From NCBI GenBank assembly GCA_964636705.1, contig CAZWUJ010000003.1, positions 1 through 64,000 on the forward strand: a DNA stretch of 64,000 nt, read 5' to 3'. Positions 32,840 to 41,718 of this stretch are shown here, one piece after another. How positions within the stretch are numbered: the first letter of the stretch is position 1; each line of letters begins with the position of its first letter. The stretch comes from VXRJ01 sp964636705 (GTDB lineage Bacteria; Acidobacteriota; Vicinamibacteria; Vicinamibacterales; UBA8438). The notes under the pieces were generated by a model. It was not told where the DNA came from and ran no database searches. It worked only from the letters and a program-made list of their open reading frames with translations. A program made the position numbers and the translations under genes.

Positions 32840-33756
32840 CGCCGCAACTCCACCAGCGCTTCCATCGCGTCCATCAGGTACCAGCCGCCGCATGTGACGG
32901 TCGCCCCGTCAATAGCGGTCATCGGGCCCTCGGCGACGCGGCGTGTCGCTACCGGGTGGCGGAACGGCGTCCAGGGACTCTCCCGGTCCTGCTCCGCGCC
33001 GAATCCACCGACCGCGTAGCGATCCGGCGTTTCGTAGGCGAGGCGTTCAAGCGGGATGGACCGCCAGCCGGGTTGCCGTTGGAAGTTGTCGAAGCCTGCC
33101 ATCTCGATCAGCTCGTGGACGAGAGTGTCCGGTCCCGCACTCACGCCGGCGGGCGAAAGGTAGAGGACGTCTTCGTCCGTGGCTCGCGCGGCGGCTCTCG
33201 CTTGATCGAGCCGGACGTCCATCTCCGCCACGATCGACTCCCCGCGCTCCGGGACACCGAATGTGGCGGCGGCGCGCCGAATGGTGGCGCGAATGCTATC
33301 GATATCCTGCATGAAGCCGAGCGCGAGAACCGGTACACCGGCCTGCTGGAGAAAGAGCGTCGTGCGCGGGCCGCCGCCGTAGCTCCGGACGACGAGATCG
33401 GGCCGAAGCGCGAGCACGTCCTCGATGCGCTGGCGGACCGTCGGCAACCCATCCGCCTCGTCGCGCAGGTACGAGAACTCCTCACGGGCGTCGAGTGACA
33501 GGGCCAGGATGCGATCCCGGTCGGCGAGCCCGAGGACGTACTGATCGGCGCAGTAGTCCAGGCTGACGATGCGGCGGGGAGGATCCGCCGGGGCGGCCGC
33601 TGTGCGCTCGGTGACCGGAACGGGTTCGTCAGGCGCGCCGGTCGCTTCGTCGACCGCCGGCAGCCCCGGTCCCTCTACCGCGCAGCCGGCCAGCACGCAG
33701 CCCGCTGCGAACAACGACCATGGTCTGCGTGCGAAAGCGGCGTCGCGAGCGCCCAC
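32836..33756 (-). CDS. btuF: Periplasmic cobalamin-binding lipoprotein (BtuF-like)
   Basis: A 306-aa type III solute-binding protein. The N-terminus LFAAGCVLAGC is a lipoprotein signal. The domain follows with RRIVSLDYCADQYVLGLADRDRILALS, RQRIEDVLALRPDLVVRSY, and a C-terminal half ending GATVTCGGWYLMDAMEAL. Start GTG 33756 has AGGAGG (33762-33767) at 5 nt; an ATG at 33761 is out of frame. The riboswitch lies about 40 nt upstream, so this is the first gene whose translation it would control. Confidence 0.87.
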   Translation of the reverse strand: MGARDAAFARRPWSLFAAGCVLAGCAVEGPGLPAVDEATGAPDEPVPVTERTAAAPADPPRRIVSLDYCADQYVLGLADRDRILALSLDAREEFSYLRDEADGLPTVRQRIEDVLALRPDLVVRSYGGGPRTTLFLQQAGVPVLALGFMQDIDSIRATIRRAAATFGVPERGESIVAEMDVRLDQARAAARATDEDVLYLSPAGVSAGPDTLVHELIEMAGFDNFQRQPGWRSIPLERLAYETPDRYAVGGFGAEQDRESPWTPFRHPVATRRVAEGPMTAIDGATVTCGGWYLMDAMEALVELRR

Positions 33757-33796
33757 TGCATCCTCCTTGCCTCCCCATCGGAAGCAGTACGAGGTG

Positions 33797-33953
33797 TGAC
33801 CGGACCGGTCTCCTGGCTTGCAGGCGTTGCCTACTTTCCGCGCCTTCCCACCCGAAGGGCAGTGGCCACCGTGCGGATTTCGTACCTGCTCACAGTTGCG
33901 AGGGCAGCGTCGGTCTAACCACCGAACTTCCCGTCATCCGGTCACAACCGTCT
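33797..33953 (-). ncRNA. Cobalamin (B12) riboswitch upstream of btuFCD
   Basis: The minus-strand mRNA leader shows the conserved blocks of a cobalamin riboswitch in order: GGGAAGTTCGGTG, CGACGCTGCCCTCGCAACTG, then GCCACTG as part of the B12 box, a GGTGGGAAGGCG stem, and the 3' block GCAAGCCAGGAGACCGG. B12 binding would lower expression of the uptake operon. No clear intrinsic terminator lies between aptamer and start codon, which suggests control by hiding the ribosome site. Confidence 0.92.
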
Positions 33954-33962
33954 TGCGGGGGC

Positions 33963-33992
33963 ACTCTAACACGCGGTCCCGAAGGCGGGCAA
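33963..33992 (-). promoter_or_regulatory. Promoter candidate for the riboswitch-btuFCD transcript
   Basis: On the minus strand TTGCCC (33987-33992) and TAGAGT (33963-33968) are spaced by 18 bp, with TGT before the -10 as an extended element. Transcription would start just upstream of the aptamer. Confidence 0.5.
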
Positions 33993-34023
33993 TTCGCGGC
34001 CCCTGACCGGCGTGTCAAGCGGA

Positions 34024-34043
34024 CGGCCGGTCCTTGCCGGCCG
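34024..34043. repeat. Perfect hairpin palindrome between divergent promoters
   Basis: CGGCCGG-TCCTTG-CCGGCCG, with 7-bp arms, lies between the btu and aromatic-operon promoters, 14 bp upstream of the aromatic -35. No T tract follows on either strand. It might be an operator or a transcription barrier; nothing shows which. Confidence 0.4.
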
Positions 34044-34057
34044 CCTTCAGGTCCTCA

Positions 34058-34087
34058 TTGACACTCTTCGAGCCGGTCTGCTACGCT
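34058..34087 (+). promoter_or_regulatory. Promoter of the aromatic amino acid operon
   Basis: A consensus -35 TTGACA (34058-34063) and -10 TACGCT (34082-34087) are spaced by 18 bp. The leader-peptide ATG follows 11 nt after the -10, so its mRNA has almost no 5' untranslated part. Confidence 0.65.
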
Positions 34088-34098
34088 TCGCCGTCGCG

Positions 34099-34218
34099 AT
34101 GAGGTTTCTCGAGCAGCGGAACAGTTCGTGCGAGACGGGCGGGACGGATGCCCTGTACGCGTATTGGTGGCGCTACTCGTTTGGGCTGCCTGCTGGGGAG
34201 GCTGTCATCCGCATCTGA
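34099..34218 (+). CDS. trpL: Aromatic-rich leader peptide of the aroDE-trp operon attenuator
   Basis: A 39-codon open frame too short for normal gene finding. Residues 19-28 read LYAYWWRYSF: six aromatic residues in nine positions (Y20, Y22, W23, W24, Y26, F28), including tandem Trp codons at 34165-34170. Ribosome stalling there would report shortage of charged tRNA-Trp, and possibly Tyr and Phe. The ATG is 11 nt after the -10 box with no ribosome site, so it is probably translated as a near-leaderless start, as described for the trp leader RNA of Sinorhizobium. It is followed by mutually exclusive RNA helices and an intrinsic terminator before aroDE. Confidence 0.8.
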   Translation: MRFLEQRNSSCETGGTDALYAYWWRYSFGLPAGEAVIRI

Positions 34219-34278
34219 TCGACGACCGACGGACGACACCAAAGCCTCTTCAGCCAGCCGGTTGAAGAGGCTTTTTTT
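34192..34278 (+). terminator. Trp-type attenuator: antiterminator and intrinsic terminator
   Basis: The terminator is a perfect 12-bp stem AAAGCCTCTTCA (34241-34252) with TGAAGAGGCTTT (34263-34274), a 10-nt loop and a T run to 34278. The competing antiterminator is GCTGGGGAGGCT (34192-34203), which can pair over 12 bp with AGCCTCTTCAGC (34243-34254) using two G-U pairs and so destroys the terminator stem. The antiterminator's left arm lies inside the leader frame 22 nt after the Trp codons. A ribosome stalled at Trp leaves it free, whereas one that finishes the peptide would tend to mask it. Confidence 0.85.
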
Positions 34279-34301
34279 GTGTCCGTTCGCTGGCAGGACC
34301 A

Positions 34302-35768
34302 ATGCCCAAAGCCTGGATCTGCGCGACGGTGACCGGTGACACGACAGACGAGTTGCGCACACGCCGCGACGCGCAGGCGGGAGCGGATCTCGTTGAACTG
34401 CGTCTCGACACGGTCAAACGGCCGAACGTTGCCGGGGCGCTTGCCGGTCGCCGGGCGCCGGCAGTGGTCACCTGCCGGCCCACCCGGGAAGGCGGCCACT
34501 TCACCGGTAGCGAGAAGGAGCGGGAAGCCATTCTGTTCGAGGCGGCGGCCCGCGGCGCCGAGTATATCGATGTCGAGCACGACGCGCCGTTCGCCGGCCG
34601 ACTCATCCGGTCACGCCGGGGACAGGGCGTCGTGGTGTCGCACCACGCATTTGATCGCTTGCCGGAGGATCTCGCGGCGCGCTACCGGGCCATGCGCGCC
34701 ACCGGCGCGGAAGTCATCAAGTTGGCGGTAGCCGTGAGCAGCCTGAGCGACGCCCTGCGCGTCACGTCCGTCGGCAACCCCGTGAACGGAGAGGACGGCG
34801 CACGGCGCGTGCTGGTCGCCATGGGCGCCGCCGGAATCCCGTCGCGTCTTCTCGCCGGCCGGTTCGGATCGTGCTGGACCTATGCTGGGGACGGTGTCGC
34901 GCCGGGGCAGATCGACCTGACCCGCATGCGCGATCAGTTCCGGGCCGGCGACGTGTCCTCCCGCACCGCAATCTATGGCGTGCTCGGCTCCCCGATCGGT
35001 CATTCCGTCTCTCCCGCGATGCACAATGCCGGTTTCCGCGCGCTTGGCATGGATGCCATCTATCTGCCGCTCGAGGCGGAGAGCGCCGGCGATTTCGCTG
35101 CCTTCGCCCGGACCGTCGACCTGCGTGGGGCCAGCGTGACCGCGCCGTTCAAGGAAACGGTGGGGGAACTCGTCAGCGCCCGGGACGACGCCTCGTCGGC
35201 CATCGGCGCCGTCAATACGCTTCGCAACGTCGACGGCCGATGGGTGGGCCGCAATACGGACGTTGCCGGTTTCCTGGCCCCGCTGCGGCCGCGAATGCGC
35301 CTTGCCGATGCGCGCGCCACTATTCTTGGCGCCGGCGGCGCGGCCCGGGCCGCGGCGCACGCGCTCCGGCAGGCGGGCGCCGTCGTGACGGTCCGGGCGC
35401 GGCGTCCGGAACGGGCGGCGGAAGTTGCGCGGGCGACCGGTGTTGCGTCGGCGCCGTTGCCGCCGGGTCACGGATCGTGGGATCTGCTCGTCAACACGAC
35501 CCCGGTCGGAACGTTCCCCGACGTCGACGCAAGTCCGCTCCCCGACGGGCCGTTCGACGGAGAACTCGTCTACGACCTGGTCTACAACCCGGGATCCACC
35601 CGGCTGCTGGCAGACGCAGCGAACGCCGGGTGCGAAACGATCGGCGGCCTCGCGATGCTGGTGGCCCAGGCGGAGGACCAGTTCACGTGGTGGACGGGGC
35701 AGCGACCACCGTACGGACTGTTCAGGAACGCGGCGGAGGCGGACCTCGCACGCCAGGCGGGCGGCTGA
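34302..35768 (+). CDS. aroDE: Bifunctional 3-dehydroquinate dehydratase (type I) / shikimate dehydrogenase
   Basis: Catalyses two successive shikimate-pathway steps: dehydroquinate to dehydroshikimate, then NADPH reduction to shikimate. The 488-aa fusion has an N-terminal type I dehydratase (1-215) with EDIDV-like EYIDVEHD, His114-His115 in VSHHAF and the Schiff-base Lys140 in EVIKLAV. The C-terminal half (225-488) is AroE, with GSPIGHSVSPAMHNAGF, VTAPFKE, IGAVNTL, NTDVAGF, the nucleotide loop GAGGAARA and NTTPVG. The fusion is like plant and Chlamydia enzymes. It is the first structural gene after the attenuator and is spaced 4 nt from trpE. Confidence 0.94.
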   Translation: MPKAWICATVTGDTTDELRTRRDAQAGADLVELRLDTVKRPNVAGALAGRRAPAVVTCRPTREGGHFTGSEKEREAILFEAAARGAEYIDVEHDAPFAGRLIRSRRGQGVVVSHHAFDRLPEDLAARYRAMRATGAEVIKLAVAVSSLSDALRVTSVGNPVNGEDGARRVLVAMGAAGIPSRLLAGRFGSCWTYAGDGVAPGQIDLTRMRDQFRAGDVSSRTAIYGVLGSPIGHSVSPAMHNAGFRALGMDAIYLPLEAESAGDFAAFARTVDLRGASVTAPFKETVGELVSARDDASSAIGAVNTLRNVDGRWVGRNTDVAGFLAPLRPRMRLADARATILGAGGAARAAAHALRQAGAVVTVRARRPERAAEVARATGVASAPLPPGHGSWDLLVNTTPVGTFPDVDASPLPDGPFDGELVYDLVYNPGSTRLLADAANAGCETIGGLAMLVAQAEDQFTWWTGQRPPYGLFRNAAEADLARQAGG

Positions 35769-35772
35769 ACGG

Positions 35773-37314
35773 ATGACCGAGGACACGATCGAAACGACGT
35801 TCGAGGAGTTCGCCAGACTGGCGCAACAGGGAACGTTCATTCCCGTGTGCCGCGAAGTTCGGACCGATCTGTTCACACCCGTTTCCGCCTTTCTGACGGT
35901 TGCGGAGCACGCGGACCACGCATTCCTCTTCGAGAGCGTTGCCGGAGGGGAGCGGGTCGCACGCTACTCGTTCCTCGGAAAGGATCCCTTCCTGGTGCTC
36001 CGGTCTCGCGGCGGGCAGACACTCTGCCGCGAGGCGGGTGGGAACCGCGGCCGATCCATCGAACGGCCCGAGTCGTTCATGGACGCGCTACGCGACGTGA
36101 TGGCGCGATACCGGGCGCCCCGCGTGGAGTCGCTGCCCCGGTTCACCGGCGGCGCCGTCGGCTACTTCGGATACGACACCGCCGCCTGGTTCGAGCCCAG
36201 GCTCGGCGACGCCCGCGACGCCCGCCCGAAGCCGGACGAGCAAGAGGGCAGCGGCGCCGCGGACGATGCGGCGTTCATGCTGTTCGATACCGTCCTGGCG
36301 TTCGACCATGTGAAACAGCGCATGCTGATCGTCGCGAACGCGGCGGTCGAAGAGGGTTGCAACCTTCAGGCTCGCTACGATCTCGCCGTCGCCAGGATCG
36401 ACTGCCTCCGCGCCGAGCTGCGGCGGCCGATTCCGGCGCCGCGCGCCGCGCCCGACGCCCCGGTCGCTTTCGAGTCGAACACGACCCGCGAGACGTTCGA
36501 GCAGGCGGTTCGGACCGCCAAGGAGTACATCGCGGCGGGCGACATTTTTCAGGTCGTGCTGTCGCAGCGCTTCGACGCGCAACTCGCCGCCGACCCTTTC
36601 GCCGTGTATCGGGCCCTTCGCTACGTCAATCCGTCTCCGTACATGTACTGCCTCAGGATGGGGGAGCTGTCGATCGTCGGATCGTCACCCGAGATGCTCG
36701 TCCGGGTGGAGAACCGCCGCGCCGAGACGCACCCGATTGCGGGCACCCGGCCGCGCGGCGCCACGGCAGAGGCCGACGAGGCGCTCGCCGCAGAACTTGT
36801 CGCGAACGAGAAGGAACGCGCCGAACACGTCATGTTGGTCGATTTGGGCCGAAACGATCTGGGACGCGTATCGGCATACGGCTCGGTGCATGTGCCGGTC
36901 TACATGACGTTGGAACGGTACTCGCACGTGATGCACCTGGTGTCCCGGGTCGTTGGCCGTCTGAGCGACGAGCACGACGTGCTGGATGCGCTCGCAGCCT
37001 GCTTCCCGGCGGGAACCGTATCCGGCGCGCCGAAGATTCGCGCGATGGAGATCATCGAGGAACTCGAGCCGACACGGCGCGGCGTATACGCCGGCGCGGT
37101 GGGGTACGTCGACTTTGCGGGCCATCTCGACTGCTGCATCACGATCCGGACGATCGTGATCCGCGACCGGCGAGCCTCGGTGCAGGCCGGCGCGGGCATC
37201 GTCGCGGACTCCGACCCTTCGGCGGAGTACGAGGAAACCCGCGCGAAGGCGTCGGCGATGTTCCGGGCGATCCGGATGGCGCAGGGCGACTCCGGTGGAG
37301 ACGGAGGTGCGTGA
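35773..37314 (+). CDS. trpE: Anthranilate synthase component I
   Basis: Converts chorismate to anthranilate with ammonia from TrpG. The 513-aa protein has the N-terminal regulatory motif LFESVAGGERVARYSFLG, which includes the Ser used for tryptophan binding in feedback inhibition, and the catalytic half with IFQVVLSQRFD, SPSPYMYCLR-like NPSPYMYCL, GSSPEMLVR, HPIAGTRPRG, DLGRNDLGR, FPAGTVSGAPKIRAMEII and GAVGYVDFAG. All key segments are intact. Start ATG 35773, 4 nt after aroDE. The gene lies in the attenuated operon, so both transcription and activity respond to Trp. Confidence 0.96.
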   Translation: MTEDTIETTFEEFARLAQQGTFIPVCREVRTDLFTPVSAFLTVAEHADHAFLFESVAGGERVARYSFLGKDPFLVLRSRGGQTLCREAGGNRGRSIERPESFMDALRDVMARYRAPRVESLPRFTGGAVGYFGYDTAAWFEPRLGDARDARPKPDEQEGSGAADDAAFMLFDTVLAFDHVKQRMLIVANAAVEEGCNLQARYDLAVARIDCLRAELRRPIPAPRAAPDAPVAFESNTTRETFEQAVRTAKEYIAAGDIFQVVLSQRFDAQLAADPFAVYRALRYVNPSPYMYCLRMGELSIVGSSPEMLVRVENRRAETHPIAGTRPRGATAEADEALAAELVANEKERAEHVMLVDLGRNDLGRVSAYGSVHVPVYMTLERYSHVMHLVSRVVGRLSDEHDVLDALAACFPAGTVSGAPKIRAMEIIEELEPTRRGVYAGAVGYVDFAGHLDCCITIRTIVIRDRRASVQAGAGIVADSDPSAEYEETRAKASAMFRAIRMAQGDSGGDGGA

Positions 37315-37315
37315 C

Positions 37316-37884
<569 letters not shown>

Positions 37885-37888
<4 letters not shown>

Positions 37889-38931
37889 CGGAACCGACAC
37901 CGCGGGGAGTTCGGGCGCGTGGCGCAATCGAGACGCTGCTGCGGCGGGAGGATCTCGTTGCGGATCAGGCGGAGGCGGTGATGGAGGAGGTGATGTCGGG
38001 CGGGGCGACGCCTGCCCAGATCGCCGGCTTCCTGGTTGCTCTCGCCATGAAGGGCGTCCGGCCGCCGGAACTGGTCGGGCTCGCGTGCACCATGCGGGCG
38101 CACGCCGTGCGGCTTCCGGCGGCGCGCGGGGCGTGCTTCGACACCTGCGGAACCGGCGGTGACCGGTCTCACACGTTCAATGTCTCGTCGCTCGCGGCAA
38201 TCGTGCTGGCGGCTTCAGGCGTCGAAGTGGCGAAGCACGGCAACCGGTCGGTCTCCAGCCGCTGCGGCAGCGCAGACCTGTTCGAGGCTCTCGGGGTGAG
38301 AGTGGATGCCGCGCCGGACGTCGTGGCGCGGTGTCTCGACGAGGCGGGAATCGGTTTCTTCTTCGCGCCGGCCTTCCATCCATCCATGCGTCATGCCGGC
38401 CCCGTCCGCCGCGAGCTGGGGGTGCCGACCGCGTTCAATCTGCTCGGTCCGCTCACGAACCCGGCCGGCGCGCGCCGGCAGGTGGTTGGCGTTCCCCGGC
38501 CGGAGCTGACGGACCTGGTGGCGCAGGCGTTGCTCGAGTTGGGAACGGAGCGGGCCTGGGTGGTGCACGGTACGGCCGGCCTTGACGAAGTGTCCACCGT
38601 TGGACCGACGAAGGTGTGCGAGGTGCGGGGCGGGGAAGTTGCCGCCTTCTTTCTGTCTCCCGGCGACTTCGGCCTCCCCCAGGGACACCTCGGCGACCTG
38701 CGGGTCGACGGGCTGGAAGCGAGCGTCGCCATCGCGCGCGCCGTGCTCGGCGGAGAGACGGGCCCGGCCCGCGACTTTGTGCTGGCGAACGCGGCTTCGG
38801 GGCTGATGGTTGCCGGCCGCGTCGAATCGCTCGGGGATGGTGTGGCCACGGCGGCGCGAGCGATCGACGAGGGATGGGCCCAGTCCACGCTTTCCGCGAT
38901 GGCGCGCGTCTCGCAGGAGGGCAGTGCGTGA
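37885..38931 (+). CDS. trpD: Anthranilate phosphoribosyltransferase
   Basis: Joins anthranilate to phosphoribosyl pyrophosphate. The 348-aa protein carries the PRPP loop CGTGGDRSHTFNVSS, KHGNRSVSSRCGSADLFEALG, FFFAPAFHPSM, GPLTNPAGARRQVVGV and a late HGTAGLDEVS segment, all standard for TrpD. The GTG start at 37885 overlaps the trpG stop. It overlaps trpC in the same GTGA manner. Length is normal. Confidence 0.96.
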
Positions 38932-39785
38932 CGTACCGTCCCGACCTCCTCGAAACGATCGTCGCCGCGACGCGGCGCGACCTCGCGGACCGGATGCAGT
39001 CCGCGCCGGCTGCCGCCGTTGAGCGCGCCGCGCGCGACCGCCGGCCGCAGGGTCGGGCGTTCGTCGAAGCGCTGCGCGGGGCGGGCCGTTGCCGGGTGAT
39101 TGCGGAGTGCAAGCAGCGGTCGCCGTCGCGGGGCGTAATCCGCGAGAGCTATGACCCGGCGGCGATTGCGGCCGGGTACTCCGAAGCGGGGGCAGCGGCA
39201 ATCTCGGTCCTGACCGAGCCCGCGTTCTTCGACGGGGCTCTCGAGCATCTTGCCACGGTCCGCCGATCGGTTTCCCTGCCGCTGCTTCGGAAGGACTTCA
39301 TCGTCGACCGCCGCCAGCTCGTGGAGGCTTGCGCCGCGGGCGCGGACGCGGTGCTGCTGATCGTAGCGGCGCTTGACGACCGCGCGCTGCGCGACTTGAC
39401 GGACGCGGCCAACGGACTCGAACTTGCCGTTTTGACCGAAGTGCATGATCGTCACGAACTCGATCGCGCGCTGGATGCCGGCGCCGAGATCATTGGCGTC
39501 AACAACCGGAATCTGCGCACGCTGGAGGTGGACCTCGACGCGTCGCGGACGCTCATCGAGGCTATCCCGGCAGACGTCGCCGCCGTCGCGGAGAGCGGCC
39601 TGCGCGATGCGGCGGACCTGGTTGCGTTGCGGCAGGCGGGGTACGACGCGTTCCTGATCGGCGAATCGCTCATGCAGAAACCCGATCCCGGCCTGTCGCT
39701 GGCCCATCTCCTGAACGGAGCGGGTGAGATCCGGCGGGGTCCGAGGCGGGCGCCGGCCAGGGCTCGGGTGACGGCGCAATGGTGA
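38928..39785 (+). CDS. trpC: Indole-3-glycerol phosphate synthase
   Basis: Closes the indole ring: converts carboxyphenylamino-deoxyribulose phosphate to indole-3-glycerol phosphate. The 285-aa TIM barrel has VIAECKQRSPSRG (catalytic Lys), YSEAGAAAISVLTEP.FF, LLRKDFIVD, VLTEVHD, GVNNRNLRTLEVD and VAESGL. The true start is GTG 38928 in a GTGA overlap with trpD; the frame upstream of it belongs to trpD in another phase. Here trpC and trpF are separate genes, not fused as in enteric bacteria. Confidence 0.95.
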   Translation: MTYRPDLLETIVAATRRDLADRMQSAPAAAVERAARDRRPQGRAFVEALRGAGRCRVIAECKQRSPSRGVIRESYDPAAIAAGYSEAGAAAISVLTEPAFFDGALEHLATVRRSVSLPLLRKDFIVDRRQLVEACAAGADAVLLIVAALDDRALRDLTDAANGLELAVLTEVHDRHELDRALDAGAEIIGVNNRNLRTLEVDLDASRTLIEAIPADVAAVAESGLRDAADLVALRQAGYDAFLIGESLMQKPDPGLSLAHLLNGAGEIRRGPRRAPARARVTAQW

Positions 39786-40459
39786 ACGTCAAGGTGTGCG
39801 GAATCACGCGGGCCGCGGATGCGGAACTTGCAGCGGATCTGGGCGCCGCCGCGGTCGGCTTCATCTTCTGGCCGCGGAGTCCGCGGTACATCGAGCCGCC
39901 CGCGGCCGCGGCGATTGTCCGGACCCTGGCAGGCGGCGTGGCGCCGGTCGGCGTGTTCGTCAATCCCACTCGCGACGAGGTCCGCGAAGTCGCCGCCACC
40001 GTCGGTCTCGCCACCGTGCAGTTGCATGGCGACGAACCGGCGACTCTGTGCGCTGGCCTGCCGTACGACGTCTGGAAGGCGGTGCCCGTCGATTCCGATC
40101 CGAAGGGCACGTGTGCCCGGGTGGATCAGGTGCCGGAGGACGTGACGGTGCTGCTTGACGCCTCCGACCACACACGCCGCGGCGGCACCGGCCGTACGAT
40201 CGACTGGACGGTCGCCGCCACGGTCGCGTCCAACCGCCGGATCATGCTGGCGGGCGGTCTGGCGCCGGAGAACGTCGGCGCGGCGCTGGAAATGGTACGG
40301 CCGTTCGGCGTCGATGTGTCCTCGGGCGTCGAGGAATCGCCCGGCCGAAAGAACCCGGACCGGCTGCGCGCCTTCTTCGACGCGGTGCGCGCCGCTGAGC
40401 AGCCGGCCGGCGACGGCATGCCGGTCGAACGGTTGCGCGCGCTGGAGGACCCGCGATGA
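39779..40459 (+). CDS. trpF: Phosphoribosylanthranilate isomerase
   Basis: Amadori isomerase of the tryptophan pathway. The 226-aa barrel starts VKVCGITRAADAE (catalytic Cys), continues with VGFIFWPRSPRYIEP, VGVFVN, VQLHGDE, LLDA and LAGGLAPENV, then ends GVDVSSGVEESPGRKNPDRLRAFF. It overlaps trpC by 7 bp and trpB by 4 bp. Confidence 0.95.
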   Translation: MVNVKVCGITRAADAELAADLGAAAVGFIFWPRSPRYIEPPAAAAIVRTLAGGVAPVGVFVNPTRDEVREVAATVGLATVQLHGDEPATLCAGLPYDVWKAVPVDSDPKGTCARVDQVPEDVTVLLDASDHTRRGGTGRTIDWTVAATVASNRRIMLAGGLAPENVGAALEMVRPFGVDVSSGVEESPGRKNPDRLRAFFDAVRAAEQPAGDGMPVERLRALEDPR

Positions 40460-41718
40460 CGACACCTGTTTTCCACCAGCGTGATCCTGATGCCCGTGGC
40501 TACTTCGGCCCCTATGGCGGCCGGTTCGTCCCGGAGACGCTGGTCGCTCCGGTCGAAGCCCTGGCCGCGGCCTATGACGAGGCGCGCGGCGATTCGGAGT
40601 TTGCGGAACGGTTGAGCGGCCTGCTCGAACGCTATGTGGGCCGCCCGACTCCGATCACCGAGGCAGCGCGCCTGCGGACCTCGATCGCGGTGGAGGCGGG
40701 CGTCCAGACCAACGAGGTGGCGCGCATCCTGCTGAAACGTGAGGATCTTGCGCATACGGGCGCCCACAAGATCAACAACGCGCTGGGTCAGGCGCTGCTC
40801 GCCGTCCGCATGGGGAAGCGGCGCGTCGTCGCGGAAACCGGAGCGGGACAGCATGGAGTCGCGACAGCCACCGCCTGCGCGCTGCTCGGTCTCGACTGCC
40901 ACGTCTACATGGGCACGGAAGACATGGCGCGGCAGGCGCTCAACGTCTATCGGATGCGACTGCTGGGCGCGGAAGTGACGGGCGTCGACGCCGGGAGCAG
41001 GACCCTGAAGGACGCGATCAACGAGGCGATGCGGGACTGGGTGACGAACGTAACCGACACCTACTACCTGCTGGGCTCGGTGCTCGGCCCACACCCGTAC
41101 CCGTTGATGGTGCGGGAGTTCCAGTCGGTGATCGGCCGTGAGGCGCGTGCGCAGATCCAGGCACTGACCGGCCGCAGCCCGGACGCGGTGGTTGCCTGCG
41201 TAGGGGGCGGCAGCAACGCCCTGGGGATCTTCGACGGGTTCGTCGACGATGAGAGCGTCCGGCTGATCGGCGTCGAAGCGGGCGGCGAGTCACTTGCCCC
41301 GGGCTGCCATGCCGCCCGCTTCGCCACCGGCATGGCAGGTGTGCTGCAGGGGACCCGCACGTTCATCCTGCAGGACGGCGACGGCAACATCGAGCGGACG
41401 CATTCCATATCGGCCGGGCTCGACTATGCCGCGGTCGGACCGGAGCACGCGTGGTTGCGCGACCTCGGCCGCACCGAGTACGACTCGATTTCCGACGCCG
41501 ATGCGCTTGCCGCGTTCCGGCAGTTGGGCCGGACCGAAGGCATCCTGCCGGCCCTCGAAACGGCGCATGCGGTGGCCTACGCCGGACGCCTGGCGGCCAC
41601 CCTCGGCGGAGATCGGATCGTCCTCGTCAACCTCTCCGGGAGGGGCGACAAGGACGTCGAAGCAGTCCGCGATCGAGAGATGGACGACGGCGGAACGGCC
41701 CCACGGAGCGTGAGTTGA
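40456..41718 (+). CDS. trpB: Tryptophan synthase beta chain
   Basis: Condenses indole with serine using pyridoxal phosphate. The 420-aa protein starts YFGPYGGRFVPETL and has the PLP Lys105 in HTGAHKINNALGQ, AETGAGQHGVATA, GSVLGPHPYP, the phosphate loop CVGGGSNALG and GLDYAAVGPEH. It is a TrpB1-type sequence that would form an alpha2beta2 complex with the TrpA encoded next. The stop and trpA start share one base. Confidence 0.97.
   Translation: MTTPVFHQRDPDARGYFGPYGGRFVPETLVAPVEALAAAYDEARGDSEFAERLSGLLERYVGRPTPITEAARLRTSIAVEAGVQTNEVARILLKREDLAHTGAHKINNALGQALLAVRMGKRRVVAETGAGQHGVATATACALLGLDCHVYMGTEDMARQALNVYRMRLLGAEVTGVDAGSRTLKDAINEAMRDWVTNVTDTYYLLGSVLGPHPYPLMVREFQSVIGREARAQIQALTGRSPDAVVACVGGGSNALGIFDGFVDDESVRLIGVEAGGESLAPGCHAARFATGMAGVLQGTRTFILQDGDGNIERTHSISAGLDYAAVGPEHAWLRDLGRTEYDSISDADALAAFRQLGRTEGILPALETAHAVAYAGRLAATLGGDRIVLVNLSGRGDKDVEAVRDREMDDGGTAPRSVS

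Noticed and set aside
34024..34043. An intrinsic terminator
   Set aside because: The stem is perfect but no T tract follows on either strand and no gene ends here.
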